From an uncultured Acinetobacter sp. (lineage in GTDB: Bacteria; Pseudomonadota; Gammaproteobacteria; Pseudomonadales; Moraxellaceae), in assembly GCF_947493735.1 (NCBI RefSeq), contig NZ_CANLSL010000008.1, forward strand, positions 1 to 64,000: a DNA stretch of 64,000 nt. Reading direction: 5' to 3'. Shown here in pieces: positions 43,805 to 54,881 of this stretch; within the stretch, counting starts at the first letter, position 1; each line of letters opens with the position of its first letter. Below the pieces are notes generated by a model that was not told where the DNA came from, made no database searches, and was given only the letters and a program-made list of their open reading frames with translations. The translations under genes and the position numbers were made by a program.

Positions 43805-44860
43805 ATGGATTTTGATTTTAACTGGATATTGGTTCCTGCAACGCTGATCTTTTTCGGTATTTGGTTGTTGGACAAGTTGGTATTTAAGCAATATCAACAG
43901 TTGAAAGACAAGAAACAGGCTGCATTGGAGGCGGATCAGAACATCCAGCAGCAACAACAGCATTTTGAACAAGTCAAATCGAAATATCCACAGTTGGCTT
44001 TGTCAGAGTCTGTCACCAACCCTGATGATCCTGTCGATGTGACGCAAGCACGTGACCAACTCAGTCAAGCCAAAGGCGATGCGGTACGTGCGCATGCCAC
44101 GCATGATGCGCACAAAGTTAATCCAATCATTAATTGGGCGTATGACTTTTGGCCGGTATTAGCAGTGGTTTTGGTGGTGCGTTCGTTTTTGTTTGAGCCG
44201 TTTAATATTCCATCTGAGTCGATGAATCCAACTTTGGAAACAGGCGATTTTATTCTCGTGAATAAGTTTGCTTATGGTGTGCGCTTGCCACTAATTAATA
44301 CGAAAATTATTGATACAGGTGCGCCAGAGCATGGCGATGTGGCGGTGTTCCGTTATCCAGTTGATCCAAGTATCAGTTATATTAAACGTATTATTGGCTT
44401 ACCTGGTGACACGATTTCTTATCAAAATGGTGAGTTATTCATTAATGGTGAAAAGCAGTTTTCCCAAAAAGGTAATGAAGTCAATTTGCCTGTACATTAT
44501 CAAGATGCATCGGGACAACAACAAAAAATCATCGTAGATGCACAGCAATGGGTGGTGAATATTGCATCCCATCGATTTATCACACAATATATCAAGGCAA
44601 CACAATCAGATGGCATTGCTCAGCAATTCATTCAGCAATACCAACAAAAAGCACCGCTATCACTTGAGCAAAATTGGGAAGTGACTGTACCAGAAGGTGA
44701 GTATTTTACGATGGGTGATAATCGTGATCAAAGTGCAGACAGTCGCTATTGGGGATTTGTTCCAGAAGCAAACTTAACGGGGAAAGCGACCTATGTGTGG
44801 ATGCATAAAGCACCGGGATTAAATTTACCGAGCTTTAAGCGCAATGGCAGTATTCCATAA
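43805..44860 (+). CDS. lepB: Signal peptidase I
   Basis: FNIPSESMNPTLETGDFILVNKFAYG; YIKRIIGLPGDTI; MGDNRDQSADSRYWGFVPE. Confidence 0.96.
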   Translation: MDFDFNWILVPATLIFFGIWLLDKLVFKQYQQLKDKKQAALEADQNIQQQQQHFEQVKSKYPQLALSESVTNPDDPVDVTQARDQLSQAKGDAVRAHATHDAHKVNPIINWAYDFWPVLAVVLVVRSFLFEPFNIPSESMNPTLETGDFILVNKFAYGVRLPLINTKIIDTGAPEHGDVAVFRYPVDPSISYIKRIIGLPGDTISYQNGELFINGEKQFSQKGNEVNLPVHYQDASGQQQKIIVDAQQWVVNIASHRFITQYIKATQSDGIAQQFIQQYQQKAPLSLEQNWEVTVPEGEYFTMGDNRDQSADSRYWGFVPEANLTGKATYVWMHKAPGLNLPSFKRNGSIP

Positions 44861-44913
44861 CTATTGCGATAGATCCAAGTATGTGGGTTGAAAATAAGGA
44901 AAAGAGGTCAATA

Positions 44914-45288
44914 ATGAAAAATCAACGTGGTGCATCATATTTAGGTATTTTCTTTGCCATTATTTTATTTGCTTTGGCAGCGAAAATCGCTGTGGCTGTT
45001 TGGCCAGCGTATTGGGATGATCGCATTATCAATTCTCAAATTGAAGAAGCTTTAGCAACCCTGCCTAAAGACACAACGCAGAATAAATTCAAACAAGATT
45101 TATCACAACGCTTAGAAATGAATAATATTCGTGACATTAAAGTTGATGATATTTTGCAAGTCACCAATACCGCAGGTCTTGCTGTGAAAAAAGACTATGA
45201 GGTACGTAAGCCATTTTTGATGAATATGTCATTATTGATGACATTCCAAAAAGATTTTGATCAGAGGTCTGCAAATACAGGTGAATGA
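44914..45288 (+). CDS. DUF4845 domain-containing protein
   Basis: MKNQRGASYLGIFFAIILFALAAKIAVAVWPAYWDDRII between lepB and rnc; start trimmed from 44881. Confidence 0.8.
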   Translation: MKNQRGASYLGIFFAIILFALAAKIAVAVWPAYWDDRIINSQIEEALATLPKDTTQNKFKQDLSQRLEMNNIRDIKVDDILQVTNTAGLAVKKDYEVRKPFLMNMSLLMTFQKDFDQRSANTGE

Positions 45289-45958
45289 TCCCCGATTAAT
45301 GTCAAGACTGGGTTATCAGTTTCGGCAGATTGAGTTATTAAAACTGGCGCTGACGCACCGCTCGGTGAGTCAGCGTCATAATTATGAGCGCCTGGAATTC
45401 TTAGGCGATTCCTTGCTTGGGACGATCATTGCACAGTGTTTATACGAGCGATTTCCTAAAGAAAAGGAAGGTAATCTAACTCGGATGAGGGCAACATTGG
45501 TACGCCAAGAGTCTTTAGCCAAGATTGCGAAGGATTTACAATTGAGTAAGTCATTAGTACTGAGCACTGGCGAGCTGAAATCAGGCGGTCATCATCGTGA
45601 GTCAATATTGGCAGATGTGGTCGAATCAATCATTGGTGCGATTTATTTAGATTGTCAGCAGTTTGATCAACTACAACAGATCGTATTGCAGTGGTATGCG
45701 CCATATCTTGAGCAGATTCAACCGACGGAACAACTGAAAGATCCAAAGTCACGCTTACAAGAATGGTTGCAAGGGCAAAAATTGCCTTTACCAAAGTATG
45801 ACGTGATCGAGATACAAGGCGATGCACCAAATCAGCATTTCACCATTCTCTGTGAAGTTGAAGGAATGGAGAATGTGAAGGGTGAAGGTGCTAGTCGCCG
45901 ATTTGCCGAACAAGCCGCAGCTGCGGAGATTTTAAAACGAGTGGAGCAGGCCAAATGA
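45257..45958 (+). CDS. rnc: Ribonuclease III (true start probably somewhat downstream, e.g. 45281 GTG or 45299 ATG)
   Basis: ALTHRSVSQRHNYERLEFLGDSLLGTIIAQ; ADVVESIIGAIYLD; C-terminal dsRBD. Confidence 0.96.
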   Translation: MIRGLQIQVNDPRLMSRLGYQFRQIELLKLALTHRSVSQRHNYERLEFLGDSLLGTIIAQCLYERFPKEKEGNLTRMRATLVRQESLAKIAKDLQLSKSLVLSTGELKSGGHHRESILADVVESIIGAIYLDCQQFDQLQQIVLQWYAPYLEQIQPTEQLKDPKSRLQEWLQGQKLPLPKYDVIEIQGDAPNQHFTILCEVEGMENVKGEGASRRFAEQAAAAEILKRVEQAK

Positions 45959-46962
45959 GCACCGAAGATCAACACGCTACTGGCAAACAAGACATTATTA
46001 ATCAGTTTTTTAATGATGAGAAGAAGCCGATTCCTGCGGATTTTCGCAGTGGTTTTGTGGCGATTGTTGGTCGCCCGAATGTCGGTAAATCGACACTAAT
46101 GAATCATTTGCTCGGTCAAAAGCTTTCGATTACCTCTCGTAAACCACAAACCACACGGCATAAAATCATTGGTATTGATAGCCGTGAACATATGCAAGCG
46201 GTCTATGTAGATACGCCGGGGATGCACAAAAAAGAAGTGCGTGCCATCAATAAAATGATGAACAAAGCTGCACACTCTGCGCTACGAGATGTGAATCTGG
46301 TGTTGTTCGTGATTGACGGACAGAAGTGGACACAAAATGATGATTTGGTCTTAGAAAAACTCGTCAACGCCAGCATGCCTGTAATCTTGGTCATCAATAA
46401 AGTAGATACGCTTGAGGATAAAAGAGCCATTTTACCGCTGATTGAGCAACGCACAAAGTTGATGCAATTTGCTGAGATCGTTCCTGTATCGGCACTCCGT
46501 GGTTCAAACCTCGATCACTTGCGCGATACGATTGGTAAATATTTACCATTTTCTCCGCCATTGTATGCGATGGATCAAGTGACAGATCGTTCTGAGCGTT
46601 TCCTTGCTAGCGAGGTGATTCGTGAAAAGATCATGCGTCAGCTTGGTGAAGAGTTACCTTATGATCTCACCGTACAAATCGAAAGTTTTAAAACTGAAGA
46701 ACCTACTGTGAACCCAAAGACAGGGAAGTTAAAAGAAGCATGTACTTATATTGATGCGACGATTTTTGTAGAGCGTCAGGGGCAAAAAGCCATCGTGATT
46801 GGTGATAAAGGTAAAAAACTCAAACAAATCGGTATGGATGCACGTACCGATATGGAAAAAATGTTTGAGCAAAAAATCATGCTCACGCTTTGGGTGAAAG
46901 TCAAAGGTGGTTGGTCTGATGATGAGCGTGCCTTGAAAAGCCTTGGTTATAGTGATATTTAA
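45955..46962 (+). CDS. era: GTPase Era
   Basis: FVAIVGRPNVGKSTLMNHLLGQKLSITSRKPQTTRH; C-terminal KH domain. Confidence 0.98.
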   Translation: MSTEDQHATGKQDIINQFFNDEKKPIPADFRSGFVAIVGRPNVGKSTLMNHLLGQKLSITSRKPQTTRHKIIGIDSREHMQAVYVDTPGMHKKEVRAINKMMNKAAHSALRDVNLVLFVIDGQKWTQNDDLVLEKLVNASMPVILVINKVDTLEDKRAILPLIEQRTKLMQFAEIVPVSALRGSNLDHLRDTIGKYLPFSPPLYAMDQVTDRSERFLASEVIREKIMRQLGEELPYDLTVQIESFKTEEPTVNPKTGKLKEACTYIDATIFVERQGQKAIVIGDKGKKLKQIGMDARTDMEKMFEQKIMLTLWVKVKGGWSDDERALKSLGYSDI

Positions 46963-46993
46963 CTTGAATCAATATGCTTCAGAGGAAGGTTAG

Positions 46994-47179
46994 GTGAAAA
47001 CATCATTATCACTCGTATTTTTAAGTGTATTTGCACTGCAAGGCTGTATTCATAAAGTCGTGACTGTACCAGTTAAAGTGGCTTACAAAACCACCAAAGG
47101 TGTGGTGAAGGGTACGGCAGCGGTTGCAGGTGCGGTGATTCCAGATGGCGATGATGAAGATGACAAGGAAAAAGATTAA
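46994..47179 (+). CDS. Small lipoprotein (GTG start)
   Basis: Signal peptide and lipobox SVFALQGC; acidic C-terminus. Confidence 0.75.
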   Translation: MKTSLSLVFLSVFALQGCIHKVVTVPVKVAYKTTKGVVKGTAAVAGAVIPDGDDEDDKEKD

Positions 47180-47251
47180 AACCTCACGCATCTAAAGCCA
47201 TCATCAAGACGTATTGAATCATGTGTTGAGTGAAATTATCACAATGATTAT

Positions 47252-47977
47252 TTGATTAAAAACTTTGAGGTATTTATCAAAGCCATGATGCGAAATCAAT
47301 CCTTAACAGGCTTTGCGATTCATCAACGGCGCTATCGAGAGCGCAGTTATATTTTACATTTTTTTAGTGAAGAGTTTGGGCGTGTTGATGGTGTGACACG
47401 ACAGCAACCACCTGCGCTTTATCATCGAACTCAGCTCCAAGCGACTGGTAAATCAGAATTAAAAAACTTTAGCCAAATCGACGTACAAGGTCAGCCATTT
47501 TATTTACAGCATAAAGCCTTGTTTGCAGGGTTTTATCTCAATGAAATTTTATTAAGATTAATGCCACCCGAAGAGCCAATGCCTGATACTTATCAAACTT
47601 ACCAAGCGACATTGGAACAGCTGAAAAATCTCGCCAAAGATGATCCCAAAGATTTACAACTAAAATTGATCTTGCGTCAATTTGAACAAGTTTTTTTGCA
47701 AGAGCTTGGTTATGCCATTGATTTTAGCCAAGATGCCAATGGACAGGATATTGCGCCGACGGTGTATTATCAGTTTATCCCACAAGAAGGCTTTGTCATT
47801 GGGCAATATGGGCAAAATTTCCTAGGACAAGATTTATTGAATCTTGCGCAAAGTGAGCAAATCAACTCGGAAAATGTGAGCTTACTTGCTAAACTATACC
47901 GACTGATTCTGACAGAATTATTAGGCAATAAACCGCTGAAAAGCCGTCAACTGTGGGTGAGTCAATTGCAAAGTTAG
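47252..47977 (+). CDS. recO: DNA repair protein RecO (true start possibly ~47285)
   Basis: GFAIHQRRYRERSYILHFFSEEFGRVDGVTRQ; context era-recO-pdxJ. Confidence 0.93.
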   Translation: MIKNFEVFIKAMMRNQSLTGFAIHQRRYRERSYILHFFSEEFGRVDGVTRQQPPALYHRTQLQATGKSELKNFSQIDVQGQPFYLQHKALFAGFYLNEILLRLMPPEEPMPDTYQTYQATLEQLKNLAKDDPKDLQLKLILRQFEQVFLQELGYAIDFSQDANGQDIAPTVYYQFIPQEGFVIGQYGQNFLGQDLLNLAQSEQINSENVSLLAKLYRLILTELLGNKPLKSRQLWVSQLQS

Positions 47978-48085
47978 CTGGATTGTACAGCGCTTAGCGG
48001 ACTACCCATTTTGCAGTCCCAAGTTAGTTTCAATTAGCTTCAACAAGTAGTCATTCAAATCATTCAGATATCGTAGGAAAGTTTC

Positions 48086-48805
48086 ATGGCAGCACTTTTA
48101 GGTGTCAATATTGACCACGTTGCAACACTTCGCCAAGCACGAGGCACGATTTATCCTGATCCTGTCAATGCGGCTTTGATTTGTGAGCAAGCAGGTGCGG
48201 GAGGCATTACTTTACATTTACGTGAAGATCGTCGTCATATTCAAGATGCTGATGTCTATCGAATGCGCCCACTTTTGACCACACGCATGAATCTTGAAAT
48301 GGCAGTGACTGAAGAAATGCAAGCGATTGCACTTGAAGTGATGCCACAACATGTTTGTTTGGTGCCTGAGCGTCGTCAAGAAATCACGACTGAGGGTGGT
48401 TTGGATGTGCTGACGCATTTTGAAAAAGTCAAAGCCATGACGCAGACTTTGGTTCAAGCAGGTATTGATGTGTCACTGTTTATTGATCCTGATGCGGCGC
48501 AGATTGATGCTGCAATCCGCTGTGGTGCACCGACCATTGAGATTCATACAGGCGCTTATGCGGATACGACAGGTGAAGCACAACAACATGAATTGATGCG
48601 TATTCAACATGCCGTGCAGTATGCAGAAGGTCGCTTAATTGTGAATGCAGGGCATGGGCTAAATCTAGATAATGTTACGCCGATTGCAGCACTTCCACAG
48701 ATTCATGAGTTAAATATTGGTCATGCCATCATTGCAGATAGTGTGTTTGTTGGCTTGGCGCAAGCGGTGCAACAGATGAAAGCTGCAATTCATGCTGCAC
48801 GTTAA
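48086..48805 (+). CDS. pdxJ: Pyridoxine 5'-phosphate synthase
   Basis: [51 protein letters not shown]. Confidence 0.98.
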   Translation: MAALLGVNIDHVATLRQARGTIYPDPVNAALICEQAGAGGITLHLREDRRHIQDADVYRMRPLLTTRMNLEMAVTEEMQAIALEVMPQHVCLVPERRQEITTEGGLDVLTHFEKVKAMTQTLVQAGIDVSLFIDPDAAQIDAAIRCGAPTIEIHTGAYADTTGEAQQHELMRIQHAVQYAEGRLIVNAGHGLNLDNVTPIAALPQIHELNIGHAIIADSVFVGLAQAVQQMKAAIHAAR

Positions 48806-48840
48806 TTCATTTCCCAATTTTAAACTGAATAGTTCTTCCT

Positions 48841-49515
48841 ATGTCTGATGATTTAAAGCACTCCAATGATTTAAGCAGTCGTGGCTTAGACAATTTAATG
48901 CAACCTGTCTACGAATTTCTCGGTTGTCGTACACCGCAGGCATGGTTAGATGCGGCGACTGAAAATATGGAATTATTGATCCAAGATCATGCCAACTGTG
49001 AAAAGAAAGCAGCAGGTACTGCGATGAATCTGATGTTTCGCTATAGTTTTTTTACCGAATTACAAGTCAAATTGGCACAATTGGTTCGTGAAGAAATGTT
49101 GCATTATGAGCAAGTATTAGAATTTATGGCGAAGCGTGGGCAGGAATGGAAAGCAGTGAGTGCAGGGCGTTATGCGAGTGGCTTACGGAAAGAGATTCGC
49201 ACCTATGAACCTGAGGCTTTGGTCGATGTGTTGATTATTGGTGCGTTTGTAGAAGCACGTTCCTGCGAGCGTTTTGCTACATTGTCGCCGATCGTGGATG
49301 AGGAGCTTGGGCGCTATTATCGTTATTTGCTCAAGTCTGAAGCACGACATTTTGAGGATTATTTGGCATTGGCAAAAGATGTGGCAACCACCGCAGAGAT
49401 GAAAAATCCTGACGAAGATATTGCCGAGCGTATCGCACATATTCGTCAAGTGGAAGCGGATTTAATCCAACGCCCAGATCAACAATTTCGTTTTCATAGT
49501 GGCGTGCCTGCTTGA
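48841..49515 (+). CDS. miaE: tRNA-(ms[2]io[6]A)-hydroxylase
   Basis: DHANCEKKAAGTAMNLMFRY; EEMLHYEQVLEFMAKRG; EARSCERFATL. Confidence 0.92.
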   Translation: MSDDLKHSNDLSSRGLDNLMQPVYEFLGCRTPQAWLDAATENMELLIQDHANCEKKAAGTAMNLMFRYSFFTELQVKLAQLVREEMLHYEQVLEFMAKRGQEWKAVSAGRYASGLRKEIRTYEPEALVDVLIIGAFVEARSCERFATLSPIVDEELGRYYRYLLKSEARHFEDYLALAKDVATTAEMKNPDEDIAERIAHIRQVEADLIQRPDQQFRFHSGVPA

Positions 49516-49660
49516 TTGTTTCAGTTGAAACCTTATCTTTTGTATGCTGAAAAATCAGTTTACAAATTTATGAATAAGGATTTTGCAAGCAAGCTGACTT
49601 TGTTTTAAAACTATTTAAATCGAATTTATGTTTAGTGATTTTAAATAAGGAAAGCTCAAA

Positions 49661-49996
49661 ATGGCAGGATGGTTTGAAGTCGATAAGGCAAAAGACGGAC
49701 AGTTTAAATTTGTACTCAAAGCAGGCAATTCAGAGATTATTCTCACCAGCGAGCTTTACAAAACCAAAGCTTCTGCGATGAATGGTATTGCTTCTGTGCA
49801 AAAGATTAGCGGCGATGATGCACGCTATGACCGTAAAGTGGCAAAAAATGATAAACCATATTTCAATTTAAAAGCGGCGAATCATCAGATCATTTGCACC
49901 AGCCAATACTACGCCAGTGAAGCATCACGTGATAATGGCATTGAATCTGTGAAGAAGAATGGTTCAAGTGAAACGATTAAAGATTTAACGGTATAA
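49661..49996 (+). CDS. YegP family (DUF1508) protein, two tandem repeats
   Basis: GWFEVDKAKDGQFKFVLKAGNSEIILTSELYKTKASAMNGIASV and second copy DKPYFNLKAANHQIICTSQYYASEASRDNGIESV. Confidence 0.92.
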   Translation: MAGWFEVDKAKDGQFKFVLKAGNSEIILTSELYKTKASAMNGIASVQKISGDDARYDRKVAKNDKPYFNLKAANHQIICTSQYYASEASRDNGIESVKKNGSSETIKDLTV

Positions 49997-50015
49997 TTTC
50001 CTGTAGAAAATATTG

Positions 50016-50042
50016 AAAAGACTTCTACGGAAGTCTTTTTTA
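50016..50042 (+). terminator. Intrinsic terminator after the YegP-like gene
   Basis: AAAAGACTT-CTACGG-AAGTCTTTTTT. Confidence 0.85.
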
Positions 50043-50046
50043 TAAG

Positions 50047-50277
50047 TTGTTAGGTGATCGACAGGAAAATATGTGTCGAAGTCATTATCTCAAGTGTGGT
50101 GCTTTGGCGACTTTGCTATGGTCGCCGTTATTGATTTTTGGTTTGTATGGTATTCCGATACTCATTCCGATTGTATTATTTCTTTTGATTGTGGTGTTTC
50201 CGACGACGCTGATTTGTGCGGAGTTGGAGTGGCGAGCACATCAAAAAAAATTGATCATTCGATTTTTTAGTACATAA
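50047..50277 (+). CDS. Hypothetical small membrane protein
   Basis: Two predicted hydrophobic stretches; no recognised family. Confidence 0.4.
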   Translation: MLGDRQENMCRSHYLKCGALATLLWSPLLIFGLYGIPILIPIVLFLLIVVFPTTLICAELEWRAHQKKLIIRFFST

Positions 50278-50306
50278 AAAACAGCCACATCAAGTGGCTG
50301 TTTTTA
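50276..50306. terminator. Intrinsic terminator at the acnA 3' end
   Basis: AAAAAACAGCCAC-ATCAA-GTGGCTGTTTTTAT, usable on both strands. Confidence 0.85.
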
Positions 50307-50327
50307 TATTTTTAGAGTGTAAATACA

Positions 50328-53138
50328 TTACGCATTTTTACTGGCAAGTTGTCGTAACACATAATGCAAGACACCACCATGACGAACATATTCACGTTCT
50401 TTCGGTGTTTGCAACATGACATTGACTTCGAAGCTCTCCGTTGAGCCGTCGGCTCGGGTTGCAGTTACTGTAGCGACATCACTTTCGCCATTGTCTAGTC
50501 CAGTGATGGAAAGCACTTCTGAACCGTCCAAATTGTGGCTTTGAATCGATTCGCCGTCTTTGAAAGTCAATGGTAATACGCCCATGCCGACCAAGTTTGA
50601 GCGATGAATCCGCTCAAAAGATTGTGCGAGGACAGCTTTGACACCGAGTAGAATCGTGCCTTTTGCCGCCCAGTCACGACTTGAACCTGTACCGTATTGC
50701 TCGCCACCAAGTACGACCAATGTGCGATTTTGCTCTTTATATTTCATCGCTGCATCGTAGATTGGCATTTTTTCGCCGTCAGCTAAACTGGCTTGATCTG
50801 CTTGGAAATAGAGGGTGTTACCACCTTCTTCACCATTCATCATCAAGTTTTTGATGCGAATATTAGCGAATGTGCCTCGTGTCATCACTGCATCATTACC
50901 ACGACGTGAGCCGTAACTATTAAAGTCTTGCTCCATCACACCACGACTTTGCAGATATTGACCTGCAGGAGAGTCAGGCTCGATGCTACCTGCAGGTGAA
51001 ATGTGATCTGTAGTAATCGAATCGCCAAACAGGCCTAAAATACGTGCATTTTCAATATCGGGAACGCCCTCAGCCTCCATGTTCATACCATCGAAAAACG
51101 GCGGATTTTTGATATAGGTCGATTCATCATTCCATTGATACAGCTCAGAGTCAGGCGAGCTAATCGCATTCCACTCTTCACTGCCTTCGAAGACTTCGCC
51201 ATAATTTTTATGGAACATTTCCGCATCGATATTGTTGGCAATCAATTCGTCGATCTGCGCACTGCTAGGCCAAATGTCTTTTAAGAAGATATCTTTACCG
51301 TCTTGATCTTGTCCGATTGAGTCATTGGTCAGGTCAATATCCACTGTACCTGCCAAGGCATACGCCACGACTAATGGGGGTGACGCAAGATAGTTGGTTT
51401 TGACATGTGAGTGAATACGCCCTTCGAAGTTACGGTTACCTGACAAGACAGATGCAACCACGAGATCATTTTCCTCAATGCCTTTTTCAATGGCATCAGG
51501 CAGTGGCCCCGAGTTACCAATACAGGTGGTGCAACCATAACCCACCAAATAGAAACCTACCGCTTCCAGCGCATCCATCAAATCGGTTTTTTCTAAATAA
51601 TCAGTGACCACTTTAGAGCCTGGTGCGAGGGAAGTTTTCACCCAAGGCTTGGCTTTTAAGCCGAGTTTTGCAGCATTCTTCGCCACCAAGCCTGCACCAA
51701 TCATCACCGCAGGATTGGACGTGTTGGTACATGAGGTAATCGCTGCAATCACCACCGAACCATCACGCAGTTCAATGTCATTTTTATCTAAAGTGATTTT
51801 CGAGATAAGGCGTTGCAGTGCATTTTTATCTTGGCTTTTAGCTGAATTAGGCGAAGCTGCAAGGTCGTCTGCTTGCGATTGTTCACCACCTTCGTTGGCA
51901 AAACGAGATTCATCGTCTCTAGTTTGACGAGATTTGCTCATTTCGCCCAAGGTTTCCACAAATCGGCTGTGCATATCAGAGAGTGCAATACGGTGATGCG
52001 GTAGTTTTGGTCCAGCAAGTGATGGTACGACTGTGCTTAAATCCAACTCAAGATTGCTTGAGTACTTTGCAGTTGGAGAGCTTTCGTCATGCCATAATCC
52101 TTGTGCTTTGGCATATTGTTCGACCAAGGCAATTTGCGCTTCATCACGACCAGATAGGCGTAAATAATCTAATGCAACTTGGTCAATCGGGAAAATACCA
52201 CATGTTGCGCCATACTCTGGCGCCATGTTGGCAATGGTTGCACGATCGGCAAGTGGCATGTTGTGCAAGCCGTCGCCATGAAACTCGACAAACTTCCCAA
52301 CCACGCCATGCTCACGCAACATTTCAGTGACTCTAAGCACTAAATCCGTTGCCGTGACACCTTCTTTGAGTTTACCTTTGATCTTAAAACCGACCACTTG
52401 AGGAATCAACATTGACGCAGGTTGACCGAGCATTGCCGCTTCCGCTTCAATCCCGCCAACGCCCCAACCCAGCACACCAATACCATTGATCATGGTGGTG
52501 TGGCTGTCTGTACCAAATACCGTGTCAGGATAGGCGTACAGCTCACCATCTTGCTCAGATGCCATCACCACACGGGCGAGGTATTCTAAGTTGACCTGAT
52601 GCACAATCCCTGTAGCAGGTGGCACGACTTGGAAGTTTTGAAAAGCCTGACGACCCCAATGCAAAAATTCATAACGCTCTCGGTTGCGTTTAAATTCAAT
52701 TTGTTTATTTAAATCTAGTGCATCCTCACGCCCGTAAACATCGACTTGCACCGAGTGATCAACCACCAACTCACTTGGAATAAAGGGATTAATTTGTTCG
52801 GCTTTACCACCGAGCTTGACCACGGCATCACGCATCGCTGCCAAATCGACGACCGACGGTACACCGGTAAAATCCTGCAACACCACACGAGCAGGCATGA
52901 AGGCGATTTCTTGACTTGGTTTGGCGTTGGCATCCCAGTTTGCCACAGCTTCGATGTGACTTTTGCCGACACTTTGCCCGCCATCTTCATTGCGAAGTAG
53001 ATTTTCCAACACGATTTTCATGCAAAAAGGGAGCGTTTCAATGTTTGAAAAACGTTCTGACAACTTTGCTAAACTATAATAATTGTGGTTTTTTCCATCA
53101 ACATCCAGTGCACTTTTGACTTCAAATATATCTGACAT
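50328..53138 (-). CDS. acnA: Aconitate hydratase AcnA
   Basis: VFGTDSHTTMINGIGVLGWGVGGIEAEAAMLGQP; ITSCTNTSNPAVMIGAGL; YGSRRGNDAVMTRGTFANIRIKN. Confidence 0.97.
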   Translation of the reverse strand: MSDIFEVKSALDVDGKNHNYYSLAKLSERFSNIETLPFCMKIVLENLLRNEDGGQSVGKSHIEAVANWDANAKPSQEIAFMPARVVLQDFTGVPSVVDLAAMRDAVVKLGGKAEQINPFIPSELVVDHSVQVDVYGREDALDLNKQIEFKRNRERYEFLHWGRQAFQNFQVVPPATGIVHQVNLEYLARVVMASEQDGELYAYPDTVFGTDSHTTMINGIGVLGWGVGGIEAEAAMLGQPASMLIPQVVGFKIKGKLKEGVTATDLVLRVTEMLREHGVVGKFVEFHGDGLHNMPLADRATIANMAPEYGATCGIFPIDQVALDYLRLSGRDEAQIALVEQYAKAQGLWHDESSPTAKYSSNLELDLSTVVPSLAGPKLPHHRIALSDMHSRFVETLGEMSKSRQTRDDESRFANEGGEQSQADDLAASPNSAKSQDKNALQRLISKITLDKNDIELRDGSVVIAAITSCTNTSNPAVMIGAGLVAKNAAKLGLKAKPWVKTSLAPGSKVVTDYLEKTDLMDALEAVGFYLVGYGCTTCIGNSGPLPDAIEKGIEENDLVVASVLSGNRNFEGRIHSHVKTNYLASPPLVVAYALAGTVDIDLTNDSIGQDQDGKDIFLKDIWPSSAQIDELIANNIDAEMFHKNYGEVFEGSEEWNAISSPDSELYQWNDESTYIKNPPFFDGMNMEAEGVPDIENARILGLFGDSITTDHISPAGSIEPDSPAGQYLQSRGVMEQDFNSYGSRRGNDAVMTRGTFANIRIKNLMMNGEEGGNTLYFQADQASLADGEKMPIYDAAMKYKEQNRTLVVLGGEQYGTGSSRDWAAKGTILLGVKAVLAQSFERIHRSNLVGMGVLPLTFKDGESIQSHNLDGSEVLSITGLDNGESDVATVTATRADGSTESFEVNVMLQTPKEREYVRHGGVLHYVLRQLASKNA

Positions 53139-53461
53139 TTTGGCTTCCTTTATCTTTTATACAATGAAAAAATCGAGCGATTCAGTTTTTGATAAAATGT
53201 TCGGTGGCTACAAGATTCAGCTTAACAAATGGATGCTAATTTTAAGTTTTTAAAAATGTATAACTTGGTGGGAAAAATGTAATGGATATAATCTGTTACA
53301 GAATAAGTATTTGAAAATGAATTACGAAATCAACGTGCAAAATGAATGCACATAACTGTTATTTTGGAATGACTAAAATCAAAGATTGTCAAAAAACTGT
53401 CATCAATTGATCATGAAATGGTCAAATACCAAGTTTAATATCGCAGAATAAGAAAACCAAC

Positions 53462-54730
53462 TTGGAAAGATGCATGATCAACTCATCAGCAAAAGTGCTG
53501 GATTGTACGCAAGCAAAGCATAACCTTGAAAATAAAAAGCAACAAGAAAATCAACCACAACGCCCTGCACGAAAATTAAGAATTGCCATCGTCACTGAAA
53601 CTTGGCCACCTGAGATCAACGGTGTGTCTCTTTCTGTGATGCAACTGACCAAAGGCTTACAACGTCGTGGTCATAAAATTTTATTGGTTCGTCCACAGCA
53701 AAGTGAAAAAAATCACAGCTTTTACCCAGATCAAGAATGCGTGGTGCGTTCGCAGTCGATTCCAAAATATCCGCAGATGCAATTTGGCTGGCCACAGATT
53801 TTTAAAATTGGTCAGGCATTGGATCAATTTAAAGCAGACATTGTGCATATTGTGACTGAAGGGCCGCTTGGATTGGCAGCACTCAATCAAGCCAAACTGC
53901 GCAATATTCCGATTTCGAGTGGATTTCACTCGTCATTTCATGATTTTAGTCGTTATTTTGACATGGCATTCTTAGTGAGACCTGTACGCCAATATCTAAA
54001 ATGGTTTCACAATCAAACGGATCTGACCCTTGTGCCTAGTGCAGATACACGTCAAGTGTTAAAAGATGAGTTTGGTCTGCGTTGCCCGATGCGAATCATT
54101 AGTCGTGGTGTGGATAGCCAACGCTTTAATCGCAACTTGCGGAGTTCTGGGCTACGTCGTCAGTGGCAAGTGGATGACAATACTACGGTATTGTTGTCTG
54201 TAGGACGAGTTTCCCCTGAAAAAGAAGTGCCATTTATCATCAAGAGTTTCTATGCGCTGAAAAAACATCAACCTCAACGCAAACTAAAAATGGTTGTGGT
54301 CGGTGATGGCCCAATTCGTGAGGATTTGGAAAAACAATATCCTGATGTGATTTTCATGGGTGCGCAAATGGGGGAGGCGTTGGCAATGTGTTATGCCAGT
54401 GCAGATGCCTTCTTATTCGCCAGTGAAGTTGATACTTTTGGTAATGTTGTATTAGAGGCGGTATCTAGTGGTTTGCCTGTTTTGGCATATAACTATGCAG
54501 CACCTGCGCTGATGGTCGAGAATGAGCGCACAGGTTGGTTGCTACCATTTGGTGATAAAGAAGTGTGGCAAAAAACCTTACTCAACTTGCCGTCGTTAAA
54601 AGACTTGGCACATATGGGACAAATTGCCAGTCAAAAAGTGGGTGATTGTGGTTGGGATCGTCCTGTGGCGGATTTTGAAAGTGCCTTATTGCATTATGCA
54701 AAAAAGCCAACCATGTACTTGCTGTTTTAA
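53462..54730 (+). CDS. Glycosyltransferase family 4 (alternative start 53474)
   Basis: RIAIVTETWPPEINGVSLSVMQLTKGLQRRGHKILLVRP; GRVSPEKEVPFII; SEVDTFGNVVLEAVSSGLPVLAYN. Confidence 0.9.
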   Translation: MERCMINSSAKVLDCTQAKHNLENKKQQENQPQRPARKLRIAIVTETWPPEINGVSLSVMQLTKGLQRRGHKILLVRPQQSEKNHSFYPDQECVVRSQSIPKYPQMQFGWPQIFKIGQALDQFKADIVHIVTEGPLGLAALNQAKLRNIPISSGFHSSFHDFSRYFDMAFLVRPVRQYLKWFHNQTDLTLVPSADTRQVLKDEFGLRCPMRIISRGVDSQRFNRNLRSSGLRRQWQVDDNTTVLLSVGRVSPEKEVPFIIKSFYALKKHQPQRKLKMVVVGDGPIREDLEKQYPDVIFMGAQMGEALAMCYASADAFLFASEVDTFGNVVLEAVSSGLPVLAYNYAAPALMVENERTGWLLPFGDKEVWQKTLLNLPSLKDLAHMGQIASQKVGDCGWDRPVADFESALLHYAKKPTMYLLF

Positions 54731-54881
54731 TGTGCTTTGCAGGTGAATGCTTTTGAAGTAGCTTTTTTGAAATCAGTGTTTTAAAATCAGTGTTTTGAAA
54801 TTTAGTTCGCTTGATTTTGAAAATTGGAAGAGAAGTTGGAATTAAACCACGGTACGATAAAAGCGTGATCGCACCATCAAT

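Noticed and set aside
51604-51927. 107-aa plus-strand ORF inside acnA (and neighbours 51407-51607, 51983-52330)
   Set aside because: Antisense to conserved aconitase coding sequence; no family resemblance.
54768-54797. Tandem AATCAGTGTTTT(A/G)AAA repeat upstream of the PAP2 gene
   Set aside because: Only two short AT-rich copies; probably a local slippage duplication, no function supported.
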